A DNA stretch of 64,000 nucleotides from Pyrenophora tritici-repentis (taxonomy: Eukaryota > Ascomycota > Dothideomycetes > Pleosporales > Pleosporaceae): NCBI RefSeq assembly GCF_003171515.1, contig NC_089390.1, forward strand, positions 8,498,274 to 8,562,273, written 5' to 3'. The position numbers and the translations under genes were made by a program. Positions 1-10,788 of this stretch are shown piece by piece. Positions within the stretch are counted from its first letter, which is position 1; each line of letters begins with the position of its first letter. The notes under the pieces were generated by a model, which saw only the letters and a list, made by a program, of their open reading frames with translations, made no database searches and was not told the origin of the DNA.

Positions 1-407
1 ATTGAGGGGTGGGGGAAGGGACTTACGGATTGTCTACCATCACACTTGGTACGCAATTGATTACACTGGTCACAGGCTCGGCTGATTCTGCGTCGTACCG
101 GTCCAGACGTTGAATTGGCGCGACCTGATCGCTCTTGCAGCATGTCCCGATGGTTGCGAGGCGCTAGAGGGCCACTGGCGTAGGGCAGCCGATGGTTCTT
201 GACGAGAGATTTGCCGCTAGGTAATACATGGCGGTTCTGGTGGAATTGCAGGGCAGCGTATTGTGATGTATGCGCCAGAGTGTCGAGGGGCGAATGTCCC
301 ATGTGCGGGGCGGCGAGATGGTGATGCTGGTGCTGATGTTCGACCATGTTCGGGGCGGGGAGGTGGCTGAAAGCCGAGGGGTACTGATGGAGATTCGTGG
401 AAAGCAT
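1..407 (-). CDS. xlnR: XlnR/Xyr1-like xylanolytic transcriptional activator, 5' exon (partial)
   Basis: The minus-strand frame opens at the ATG at 407 and stays open to the window edge. The first 127 codons end at a strong GTAAGT donor at position 26, so exon 1 is 27-407 and the intron and later exons lie off the left edge. Residues of about 105-127 read RRRISRACDQCNQLRTKCDG, the first half of a Zn2Cys6 cluster. This stretch is a hallmark of the fungal XlnR/XYR1/XLR1 family, which activates cellulase, xylanase and pentose-catabolism genes from the nucleus. The leader is rich in His and Gln (residues of about 20-35), as in other members. Splitting the cluster after the fourth lysine-rich block is common in this class. 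The DNA-binding second half, the middle homology region and the acidic C-terminus are not in view. The family call rests on the cluster alone but is strong. Confidence 0.85.
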   Translation of the reverse strand, partial: MLSTNLHQYPSAFSHLPAPNMVEHQHQHHHLAAPHMGHSPLDTLAHTSQYAALQFHQNRHVLPSGKSLVKNHRLPYASGPLAPRNHRDMLQERSGRANSTSGPVRRRISRACDQCNQLRTKCDGRQSVSPFPHPS

Positions 408-3400
408 GGTTGCGATTCTAACTTAGTACTTCCGTCTCCACCAAAATCCCACCACTGGAAGAGCAAAACTCGTCGTCAACAAGTCAAGGACAAGAGGAGA
501 GGACGTCTTTTTGGGCTGAGATTATCAAGGGCGTGGCAAAGGGTGGAGAAGGGTCAACGAGGCTGCGGGCTGTCAGCGTCGGGCTGAAGTTCCAAGGTTA
601 TGTCGTGAAGGACGTCGAGAAGATATGCAGATGCAGGTCATTTGTCCAACCGTCTTCTTCTCCGTGTGCCTGGGGTACGATATAGCACTCGGTTGCTACT
701 GCCTCCGGTTGACGCTTCAGCTTAGCGGACGTGGTGGGGTATAATACACTTTGTCCAGTGCCTGATGTGAGGTGCAGGGTGACAATACCGAATTGACATG
801 GGCAGACCTGACCCTTCTCCCGAACCAGCTGCATGGTGCGTCAGAGATGCCTCTGGCCACCTGCTGCAAACGAGATGGACAGCAGGGCACGCAGCTTCGT
901 AGGTGCGTGCGGCCAGGAGTCAAACATGGTCGACTTGCCTTCCGTCCGCCATGGCCACTTTGAGTAATTCACCCCTGCCCCAACCGGGGTTCTTCTGCAC
1001 ACCAACATTCCACGTTGAGCACAGTCCACAGACACTGCTGGATCGTTGGTGCCGCGGACTTGAACGGATGCATCCTACAAGACGCGACGCGGCTTGACTT
1101 CTCAATCAAATCTCATATTGGTTGATCGGTGCCATCCCGACCCTATAGGCGACCAGTACTAAGACAAGTGGCGCACCGATGCCGGCTCAACAAGTACCTT
1201 GGGGTACCTACTTGTACCCACGACCCACTCGTTACTCTACTGCCTTGTCCGCTTCCCGTTGCTGAGCGATCAGACGCCTGCTGGCCTGGTGATTGGCGAC
1301 CGCCGCCCGCACTGCAGTGCGCCCGTTAGCAGACGAGCCGCTGACTGCGTGGGGCCTGGCTATGTGTCTCCGCCATCACCCAGACCCATCTTCTATACTG
1401 GCGCAGGCTGGCGGGATAGCTAGTTGCCGCCCCAATGCGTCTTCCCTGTCTCGCCACGCATTCGACACCACCCAGCGCGCTTCGCCATCGTGCCATTAAT
1501 CGCATACAGCCCTCTCGTACCGACAATTCCGCAAGAAGCCCTCCCCCGAAGGACATGAACCATGCCAAGTGACAAGACGAACTCCCTGCCGACTTTAGAA
1601 GACGACTCGCTTATGTCACAGCTGTACATCTTGAGCGTCCATGCATAAAACCGCTTTTCCATACCTACTTCGGTCATGCCTTTTATGAACCTCTCCACAT
1701 TCAGCAGCGACTCAGGACCGCCACCTGCAGTAGGCGGAGCGAAGTACAGTATGCCAAGCAACTTTTGTGGACGCCCTGATATGCACAAAATCTGGCCCAT
1801 AACATGTTGCGTTATAATCCCAACTTGATGACTAGGCTGTCGTAGCTTGTTCCTGTCAGCTACGCCTGGCTGCACTCCTTCGAAGCGGGTGGCGCCAGAG
1901 AAACCGAGCCTACAAATCCAAGGGGCGGCCTGCTCCGCTCAGTAGGATGCAATGGCTGTCAATAATTTGATAACAGAGGCACATTGCCTCAGTGGAGAAT
2001 CCAAATTGATCGTGACTAGTTCTCTCGATAGCTTGTCGTAAACTTCAGAGTTCCACATCACGAGACCATTAGCTGACCGGTTTGAACATGGATGAATGCA
2101 GGGCGAGAAGGCCGTGAAGTAAGCGGATCGCTCCGCGTTCTGCCCGTCGAATGCTGTCCGCCGTGGCTTAGAAGCGCCCCTCTGTAGCTTAGCCTGCGCT
2201 TGAGGTCAACGTCCTACATAACAACCAGAATATTATGACATGACCATGTTCAGCGAGTATATCCATCTCCACAAGATAACCATCTTTCTCGTCTTCTTTG
2301 TTCAAACCTGGTCTCTTTTGGATGCAGTTCTCTGTGACTCACGTTCTACTGCTAGGCTAACAGTCCTGGCTTTCAATCAAAATTTGTCTAATAAGATTGC
2401 CCCAGCGATATTGAAAATTCTTGATAATGATAGGCCTACTCGGAAAAGCACAACCCATGGCTTGATACCAGTTACCGGGATTATAATAGCAAAAGAAAAA
2501 CAATCCCTGCTACGTACATCTGAGTGTAATTGCCGATCGACTGCAACCTGAAAACATGCGACGTGTTCAGTTCAGCTGCTGTGAAAGCAGTCTTGTCCTT
2601 GCGTAAATTGTATGATTGATCAACTCTGGGGAAAGGCTACAGGGAGTGTTGGGTTGATCCAATCTTACTGACCTAGACATAGAGATGAGATTTGTATACG
2701 ACCAGAGAGAAAACGTTCGGCATCATGATTCGCATCTCCCCGCGCATTTGAGGCCCAAGAGAGGGAGGGTAATGCAAGCAGAATGCCATCAACCAAGAAC
2801 CACCATGTAGATAGGGTGCAGTGCGTCCTCAAAAATATGCAGGCTTAACGCTAGTTCGACTGGTTCCGCTTACTCGTAATACGTTTCCACACAGCTATGT
2901 CTGTATTATGATCAGTATCACAGGCATATGTTTTTATATGGCTACCCATGGGAGAGGTGTTGACATGCTGTTCAGCTAGGTGAGTTTGCCCTACGGCAAA
3001 GCCACCAGAGACGATGCGGGATTTTTCTTAGAGAAACCACACGTGCCTGCCCTGCTTTTACTTTGGTGTAACAGGATCGCTTGCGTAGTAACAAGCTATG
3101 GGGCGCTTGGACGTAAGACGTGCCGTGTATGCAGCAATGATCTTGTGCAATGGGTTCATGGTCCCATTCGTGAAAGAATTTTTGGGGGATGTGCGACTTT
3201 ACGAGCTATAGGCTGGACGTAACACGCATATATTGATAGGGCAGCCCTTTTGTGGGCTTAGTAGGCTTTCAACAGGCCAGTGACAGGAGATTGAACGTGG
3301 CCGGAAGTACAGACCAACACACCATGATGACTTTCGAGGCCCTTGTTAACAGAAACAGGCTAGGATGACCGCAGCCTAGAACAAGAAAGAGAGACAAGTA

Positions 3401-4606
3401 CGCCAGGCACCACGGCTCCCCCCCAGTTCCGACTCGAGCTTGGCTTGTCGATTTGCACATATTGCGTGCGCAGGCCTTGACGCCGCCGCCACATGCATGC
3501 GTCTCGTGGGTTTTATTGATGAGCGCAAGCGAAGACAGTCCATGCCACCAAGACATGCAATGTGGAAGAGATCACATGCCGTTTGTGACCTGCAGGGTGT
3601 GCTGACGCTCCGTTTCCAGTCTGAGTCCTTGTAGTCGTCTATTACTCGAGGTTACACTAACTACGACGTGTCCAAAAACTGGGTGCAGGGGGAAATGCCG
3701 AGCTATTTGCGTAGCAGGCATACTATGGAGTCCATATGACATGATGGGTCAGTGGTTAATATCTCGCCCCGCAACTTAGTGCCGAGTGAATCAGATCAAA
3801 GGTTCTTCGGCAGCGGCTTCCTAGGCCGTAGCGGAAGGGTCGTAGGGTCCTTGTTCCCGCATGTTGCTCAATTTACACTATTTGGGAACGTAGCCAGGCC
3901 ATCCAGGGCGGAGACTGCCTTTCAAAGAGTAGCAGAGTGTCGACACACTTGCCGGGCTTTTGTGGCAAGATATCGACCAGTTTGGTTCACGATTCCAAAG
4001 AATCAGCAACACCACATCCCTATTGCCACAAAAATCCTAGACTCTCAACGTGACCATCATCTCTAAACCCGTACCAGTGCATTGCCGGCTGTAGCGCTGG
4101 CTGGATGCCGTGGCACGCTTTCGCGGCACGTCAGCAAGGCTGCACGAAAAGGCCCGAAGCTACGCCGTCGATATCTAGCCTCTTCAGAATGAGCCATGGT
4201 TATGTCTGAGTTGAGATATGGTCCTGCGTCATTCTGTAGATTACCAGGTGACCGGGTATGTTCCTGGATGCTGCGATGCTGTCTGTTTAAGGAGCTTTGA
4301 GGCGGTTCCGGTGCATAATCTTTAGTAGCCGCTACAGCTCGAGTGTCGAGACGTCTATCGCAATGGCTGTTGTTGATAAGCGGACACTGGAGTCCGTTTT
4401 TCGGCGTGAAGATGCGAATGTCCTCCACAATAATGGCACGTGCGTGGCCTAGTTTTAGCGCTATCGTACGTCATCTCCGATCTGGCGGCGCAACGCTGCA
4501 ACTCAAAATTGACTGCTGTCAAGACACCACTGAAGCAACATTGTGGTCTTTGCTCATCGTGCATCTTCTGTTCAATTGACCCAGAAGTATTACATACGCC
4601 GCCATC
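408..4606. other. 4.2 kb intergenic region with no convincing gene
   Basis: This lies between the divergent starts of the XlnR-like gene and the aldehyde dehydrogenase. It holds only short open frames (up to 151 codons at 1420-1875, minus) with no recognisable domain, no codon pattern like the neighbouring genes and no spliceable continuation I could follow. Fungal XlnR-type regulators often have long upstream regions, so part of this is probably promoter and 5' leader. The sequence is not obviously repetitive. Confidence 0.6.
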
Positions 4607-6110
4607 ATGTCGCTGGAAAAGATAACTACAATCTCTCCCATTACGAACAAGCCGGTCCTTACTCGCAACGGCCTTTCAGATGCTGATATCAAATCTCTGC
4701 CTGAGACAGCTGCAGCCGCGTTCGAATCCTATCGACGCACTTCTCTAGCCGAGCGGCAGAAGATCGTCAAGCAAGCCTTGAAGCTACTCAACGACCGCCA
4801 AGATGTCTTGGGCAAAGAGATCACCGAACAGATGGGTCGTCCTATCGCCTATACTCCCAAGGAAGTCACTACCGCGGTCATGCGTGGTGAGTACCTACTC
4901 AAAATCAGTGACGAGACACTTAAGGACACTGATGGAGAGCCGGAGAAGGGTTTCAAGCGTTACGTCAGGAAAGTTCCTCTTGGGCCTGTCTTGATCCTGT
5001 TTCCGTGGAACGTGCGTTCATCACAGGACATTCTAGTTTCTTACGTGCTAATTCTGCCTCAAGTACCCATATCTAACCCTCATAAACTCACTAGTACCTG
5101 CCCTACTAGCAGGAAACTCGGTGATCCTCAAGCCTTCCCCGCAAACGCCAACCAGTGCCGAGCAAATTCAACAAATCTTCAAAGATGCCGGCCTACCTGA
5201 TGGTGTGCTTCAGATCTTCCACAGTGGATCCATTAGCCATATTGAGTCGATTGCGCGTTCGCCACAAATACAGCTCGTCTGTTTTACTGGATCAGTGGCC
5301 AATGGCTTAGCAGTACAGCAAGCTGCAAATGATCGGGTTCCGCTTCGGGTCGGCCTTGAACTGGGAGGCAAGGACCCCGCCTACGTACGTTCCGATGTCG
5401 ACGTGAAGTGGGCTGCAGAGGAACTCGTTGATGGTGCCGTGTTCAACTCAGGTCAAAGCTGCTGCAGCGTTGAGCGAGTATATGTGGACGAGAAGATCCA
5501 CGATGAGTTCGTGAAGGCGCTCCAGGAAGTACTCAGCGGGTACAAGCTTGGTGATCCATTTGACAAGAGCACACATGTCGGTCCCGTGGTCTCGAAGCGA
5601 TCAGCAGAAACTATACAAGCGCACATCAAGGACGCTTTGGAGAAGGGCGCCAATGACGCGACCCCGGATAATGCCACGTTCAAGAATCCACCTCCCGATG
5701 GCAACTACGTTGCGCCAACGCTTCTGACGAACGTCACGCATAATATGGTCGTGATGACAGAGGAAACCTTTGGCCCTGTCATTCCAGTTATGAAGGTCAA
5801 GGATGATGCGGAGGCAATTAAGCTCATGAACGACAGCCAATTCGGTCTCACAGCCAGTATCTGGACCAAGGATGTGAGCAAAGGACACGAGCTCGCGGAT
5901 GATGTCGAAGCCGGTACTGTCTTTGTAAACCGATGCGACTACCCTGCACCTGTAAGTTTTCCTACCCCTATACAGACTAGTTACTGACATATGTAGGATC
6001 TAGCATGGGTCGGCTGGAAGGATTCTGGAAAAGGTCAAACGCTGAGCAAATTTGGCTTTGATCAATTTGTCAAACTCAAGAGCTACCACGTCAAAGATTA
6101 CCCAAAATAG
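4607..6110 (+). CDS. NAD(P)+-dependent aldehyde dehydrogenase (ALDH superfamily)
   Basis: Three exons (4607-5011, 5064-5951, 5997-6110) join in frame to 468 residues, the usual ALDH length. The introns are 52 and 45 nt with GT-AG ends. The first splice restores the family motif PWNYPYL at the cofactor-binding fold (exon 1 ends in PWN, exon 2 begins with YPYL). The glutamate base sits in LELGGKD and the catalytic cysteine in NSGQSCC, followed by the conserved EETFGPV region and the C-terminal oligomerisation strand in exon 3. It should oxidise an aldehyde to a carboxylic acid, probably in the cytosol because no targeting signal is visible. The substrate cannot be told; the sequence resembles the broad succinate-semialdehyde/uncharacterised ALDH group. 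The start is the first ATG of exon 1, and the ALDH fold begins soon after it. Confidence 0.93.
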
Positions 6111-7265
6111 ACAGTACCGCATTAGACACATAGGTACCACCAGGGAAAGGAACACGAAGCAATCTGTCTCTCCCTGCGAAGAAAGAAGATGACCCCCTGC
6201 CATCTGTCAAAGGCATGCCACATAATCCAATGAATCTTTCATCCCAGTGCTTTGTACTATCACTGATGCTTGCCTTGTGTGCTACTGGTGTCGGTCGCGA
6301 CCGCTCCGTGACGTTGAGGCTACGAAAATGTCACCAATTGGTGCTACCAGAACAGGATCAAAGCGCGGTGCGCGCAGTCACCTGAGCACGCGTCTCGGGA
6401 GTGTACTACACTGTCACGAAACATGTTGGACCCGCTATGGCTTCATGCCGCAAGGTGAAACATTATATTCCATACATGCAGCTTATATGAAGCCGGCAGT
6501 AAGATCACAAACACGCGTTCCCTCTGGTACCTGAATCAAGAATGCGACACGAATGCAAGGCCGGTAACACATGGAAGAACGCCGCCGCAACCCGAAACTA
6601 GCAAGTGATTAACTTTTGCGATCACAGTCTCAGGTTAGTACGCCCATGGCACTATTAGGAACAGTGCTTCTTCTACGACTTATCCTTTGATTCTGGAAAC
6701 AAACACACTGTGCTCTTTAAGCAATGCTCTTAAAAAGTTCTATGCTTTGAACGCTGGTGCAAATTCCGCGGTTACGAGACCCGCGCCCCATCACCCCTCA
6801 ACGAAAACAAAGGAATATCAGACGGAACAATGACTACAACCCGCAAGGGATGAACCCAGCGCCACGCGGTGAAAGTTCTTGCCAAACGAGTCGCTTAGGA
6901 AACCAAATTTCTCGTCCTTCTCTTATACTTTGAGTGGAGCTCTTTTCTCCATTACACATACCTGATCCTACGCATCAGATACACTCCATGATCTTTTGGT
7001 ATCGTAGTTTGTCTCTTACTCTCCCCTCCTCTCTCGTTTCTTGACGTTAGCTTCTTTGTATTGTTAGCGTGTATCAAAGTGTCGATCTCTTGCTTACATT
7101 GGCCTTGTGTTGTTGGTCGCTTGCAGCATCTTTCATTAGATCACTGCATATATTGCTCCATCCTACCTTCGTTCATTCGGATAACGTCTTTTGGAAGATC
7201 GGGCCAACTACCACACACACGTGCGCACACACACATCCACCTCTGGGGGCCATTCTTCTTTTACA
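6111..7265. other. Intergenic region, promoter and leader of the next gene
   Basis: No gene is seen here. The last 250 bases (about 7000-7260) are rich in pyrimidine stretches (TCTC, CTTC), typical of fungal transcription-start regions, and include a short CA-rich run near 7210-7235. Confidence 0.5.
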
Positions 7266-8084
7266 ATGACATTCAGAGATATCGTAGGAAAGTTCCGAAA
7301 TAGCCTCCTATGCTGTACCAAGCATGAGCGAAAGCGCTCCCTTTCTATCGTATGTAACCGCCGCCCACCTGTCTACACCAAATCCATCTGACAACATCCC
7401 CAGGGCTCCCCAACTGACGTCCGTATAATCGACATTTCTGATTCTCTCCCCGGCCTCATAGATGCCCAGCGCCGTCAGATCCGCGAAAAAGCATCCACCG
7501 ACGCCATCCGCCTTTTGAGCCTACAGTCGCATCCTCCCACTACGCCTCCTTCCCCCACAGCAACTTCGCACCCCCCAACACCATCCTTGCCCACAAATCC
7601 CTTCCAAGCTACTTCCCCCTCATCACCCACCACCACCTCTTCCACAGCCCCTTCCTTCCGCGAACCATCCACGATCCTCCTAAACGCCGCATCCAAGGAT
7701 CTCCCCATGAGTGTTGCCACGCCGCCGCACCACACGCACAAAGAAGACAGTCCGCCCGCTATGCGCATGAAAAACATGTGGCATAGCGAGCGGCGATATA
7801 GCAGCGACTCCAGCGGCGAGGATGAGGTCCCATACAAGACACTCCACAAGAAGGCGGGGGAGAGTGCGATGACGCTCAATTCGGAGTGGGATTGGGAGGA
7901 TAAGAAGGAAAGGGCGGATTCGCCAAGAACGTTGAGCTTGACGGGGAAGGACAGAGGGAAGGGAAAGGAGAGGATTCGGGGCGAGAAGAATGACCGTGTT
8001 GATGGGGAGGCTGGAATTGAGGATAGGGAGACGGATAGTTTTGTGAATGGGGAGCGGGAAAGGCTGATGAGAGTCAGTGTCTAG
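7266..8084 (+). CDS. Hypothetical protein, Ser/Thr/Pro-rich with basic-acidic tail
   Basis: I do not recognise this protein. Exon 1 (7266-7349) and exon 2 (7404-8084) join across a 54-nt GTATGT...CAG intron to give 254 residues. The N-terminal 60 residues look structured: a short Cys pair near residues 16-17, a basic patch, then a DIS-DSLPGLIDAQRR segment that could form a helix. Residues of about 65-130 are Pro/Ser/Thr-rich low complexity. The C-terminal third is strongly charged (Lys/Glu/Arg/Asp) and likely disordered. No signal peptide or membrane helix is visible. The start is the only upstream ATG that continues into the large exon. The reality of the gene rests on frame continuity over the splice and on codon composition. 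Confidence 0.65.
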
Positions 8085-8381
8085 TAGGCAGTGCAAGGAT
8101 CTCTGGATTTGGGAGGTTTTATGAACCTGATAAAGTTCAGAAAGTTGATATGCTAAAGAGCTTCAGCGTGTACTTGTACGAATATACTTGGAACATTTGT
8201 GGGAGAGCAAATTGTTTGCTTGGTAATGTAATCATCATGTCAAAGGATATATCATCAAAACACCTTATTTGCAATGCCGTCGGGATTCGTGTGCCTTGCC
8301 GCACATGCCACTGATTTGTAGGATCGTATCCCCATCTTATCATCAGAGTTGTCCCTTGTCAAGAACAGCATCACTAACCAT

Positions 8382-8934
8382 TCATCCAAACCAGCGGAAC
8401 CCGCCACCCCTTGCTCTACCACTAAACTTCCTCTCCTCCTCCTCGTCCATTTCACGCTCCCAATTCGTCTCGCTACGCGCTGCTTTGTACTTGGGCTTGG
8501 ATCGACATCCAGCACTGAGCATCCTGTATCTTGATCAGCGCAATCCTCATTTCCCAGCCAATATGTCCCACCGCCAGATACACAAGGGCGAAACATGCAA
8601 CTTACCACCACAGTCCGCACAGCAACGGAATCAGCACCACCATTCCAAACAACGCGATCACGAAAATCCAGAACTTGAACATGTGGTTTTCCTCGTCTTT
8701 TTCGATTTGCGGCTGCCATTCCACAGGGACCTCAGATTCACTGGGGACCCAGACGGGGTTTGTAGCTTGCGGGAAGAAGGGATTTGGTGTTATGCGGCGT
8801 GGGGTGAAGGAGGCAGGAGCAATGTTGTAGACGTGGGTGAACGAGGTTGTGACCACTGACGTGAGCGCGGTGGTGAGCCTCGAGAACGTGGCATCTTGCG
8901 CGCTGGTGGTCGCAGGCGACTGATTGGTGTACAT
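8382..8934 (-). CDS. Small single-pass membrane protein, unknown function
   Basis: Two exons (8606-8934 and 8382-8523) joined across an 82-nt GTAAGT...CAG intron give 156 residues. Without splicing the frame stops directly after the membrane segment. With splicing it gains a 46-residue charged tail containing an acidic run (DEEEE) and a C-terminal RARGGGFRW stretch. Residues of about 88-112 form one strongly hydrophobic helix (FKFWIFVIALFGMVVLIPLL). The N-terminal 85 residues are Ser/Thr-rich without a cleavable signal, so a type II or tail-proximal anchor is likely. The next acceptor upstream in the intron would make an immediate stop, so the chosen acceptor is the only one that keeps the frame. 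I know no family for it. Confidence 0.65.
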
Positions 8935-9241
8935 TATTGGGGTGAAGGCAGAAAGTTGATCGAGGAAAGAGGTACAAGGTGGGGTGAGTCGGACGTCGAG
9001 TGTTTGTCTTTCTAATGGACCCTGCAGCAGAGTCGTTGCCTACCAGAGAAGAAAAGTCTAGGCTGACCAATAGAGAAACGTTCGAATGAAAACAGGACCA
9101 ACAGAAAGACTTGCGACAGGGCAATGAAAGTGTAATTGGACACTTAAAGGACGTTCAGAACTGTCATGCATATTCTAACTTTGAGACTCGCGAGTGCAAA
9201 ATGCATAGATTCGGGCCTTGACCTATTTACACGAGCACTAC
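8935..9241. other. Short intergenic region
   Basis: Promoter of the small membrane-protein gene to its left and 3' region of the pantothenate synthetase gene to its right. No gene is seen. Confidence 0.5.
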
Positions 9242-10381
9242 TCATCTCATTGGTGCCAAAATGGTGTTGTCAATCAATCGCACTGGAACTTGTTGACCGT
9301 TGGCATCCAACTGTCCCAGCTCTTCGCCTTCCTGTGGTTCCTCAACAGGCAGCATCTTGACTGCCCCGCTCAAAATGGCCCCCTTACTATCGTCGATTAC
9401 GTCAATCTCGTCCATTGTATCAGGGTCAGCAAGACTGATGTAGTCGACTTGGAACTTGGCGCGTTTGCTCGGTTCCATCTGCTCTTGCTCAAGCAGGGTC
9501 ATGTTGCCGTGATCGAACGCAGGCCATAGGACGTCGTTCCGTAGCCGCATACCGTTCTTATATTGCAGTTCTGCCTTGCGGAGCGCCTCATTCAGGACGA
9601 TTCCGACTTTGCGACGGCGTGCACCCAGGTACACATTGCGGGAAGAGAGGGCAAGTCCGTCCGACTCCCTTGACGTAGGGACGATGCGCAATTCCATGTC
9701 CATGTGAAAATCTGTAATTAAACGCTTGATGATACGAGTTTGTTGGATGTCTTTCTGACCAAAATAGACGCGGTCCGGTGCGCAGATGTTGAAGAGCTTC
9801 ATGCATACTGTTGCCACGCCGCGAAAGAAGACGGGCCTTGAGGCGCCCTCAAGGAGCTGACCGAGCGGGCGCATCTCGATGAAGCTACCTACGCCCGGTA
9901 TGCTACTGTCTGGCGGCGATGTAGGGTACATTGTCTTCGTGTTCGGTGCGAAGACAGCCGTGACCCGTCCTTGTCCTGCGCTCGCCAGCTCCCCATTCAG
10001 CTTCTCTAGAAGTTGCATGTCTGCATCCCATGTCTTTGGATACGAGTCCAGATCCTCATTTAGCCCGAATTGGGTGGGATTCACGTAGATTGTCACGAAT
10101 ACGTCCGTGTTCTCTGCTGCCGCATGTCGCATGAGCGAGACGTGGCCCTCATGCAGGGCGCCCATGGTGGGGACCAGACCAACAGTACGTTTGTTGAAGC
10201 GCAGATCCCGGCGATATGCGCGTAGAGGTGCTACATGGCGAAAGATATGCGCCTGTGAGGCAGAGGGAGATGCGGTCCGGAAAGATGAGCTTGCGGAGAG
10301 AAAGCGGATGCCATTGCCCCTCGCAGAAGCTGGCAATGCGCGCGAGAAGTTAGATGAGACACGTGGATGCACAATAAACAC
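9242..10381 (-). CDS. PAN6: Pantoate--beta-alanine ligase (pantothenate synthetase)
   Basis: A single uninterrupted 379-residue frame. It catalyses ATP-dependent joining of pantoate and beta-alanine, the last step of vitamin B5 synthesis ahead of coenzyme A. The nucleotide-binding signature PTMGALHEGH lies at residues 71-80, followed by VNPTQFG and YFGQKD, all PanC family motifs, and by the SSRNVYL loop that closes on the active site. The family core is about 280 residues. Here an N-terminal extension of about 60 residues rich in Ser, Arg and Ala precedes it, which could be a mitochondrial targeting sequence (inference). There is also an extra acidic loop (EEPQEGEELGQ) just before the conserved C-terminus. 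It is transcribed divergently from DBP7 across about 400 bp. Confidence 0.95.
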   Translation of the reverse strand: MFIVHPRVSSNFSRALPASARGNGIRFLSASSSFRTASPSASQAHIFRHVAPLRAYRRDLRFNKRTVGLVPTMGALHEGHVSLMRHAAAENTDVFVTIYVNPTQFGLNEDLDSYPKTWDADMQLLEKLNGELASAGQGRVTAVFAPNTKTMYPTSPPDSSIPGVGSFIEMRPLGQLLEGASRPVFFRGVATVCMKLFNICAPDRVYFGQKDIQQTRIIKRLITDFHMDMELRIVPTSRESDGLALSSRNVYLGARRRKVGIVLNEALRKAELQYKNGMRLRNDVLWPAFDHGNMTLLEQEQMEPSKRAKFQVDYISLADPDTMDEIDVIDDSKGAILSGAVKMLPVEEPQEGEELGQLDANGQQVPVRLIDNTILAPMR

Positions 10382-10788
10382 TGCATGCTATTAACTTGGA
10401 CTCATTGTCATGTATCGAGGACTATCTTCACCAGCTGTGTGTCGGAGCGATGGCATTGCGGAGAGTTGCGGAGGTGTCGGGGAAGGTGCTGACTATTACC
10501 CTAGCTATGCAATCACGCAACATTGCCAAGGGCAAGTGAAGAGCTCCGCAACGACGTATGAGTAGAAAAGGCCCAAGGCATCAGCGAGCAGACAGACAGA
10601 CAGGCAGCCATGGCTACGTACAAAGTGAGAAGCTTGCAGTAGTCAAGCCGACTCGTTTCTGAGGCATCATCTGATTGAGCCTAGTGCCCCACTAAAAAAG
10701 ATGGCAGAATGGGTTTGATTTCCATCCGTCTTGTGTCGCATTTCACAGCCCCACCAACTCGCCATCACACCCGCCGACATAGAGCAAC
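10382..10788. promoter_or_regulatory. Divergent promoter region of the PAN6-like and DBP7 genes
   Basis: 407 bp separate the two start codons, which point away from each other, so both promoters must lie here. It includes a short GACA/GACAGACAG-type direct repeat near 10590-10603. I could not assign a specific binding site. Confidence 0.5.

Noticed and set aside
1420..1875. Minus-strand frame of 151 codons
   Set aside because: No recognisable domain, no conserved motif, and composition unlike the real genes here.
8269..8859. Plus-strand frame of 196 codons
   Set aside because: Antisense to the small membrane-protein gene. It has no domain, and the spliced minus-strand reading explains the region better.
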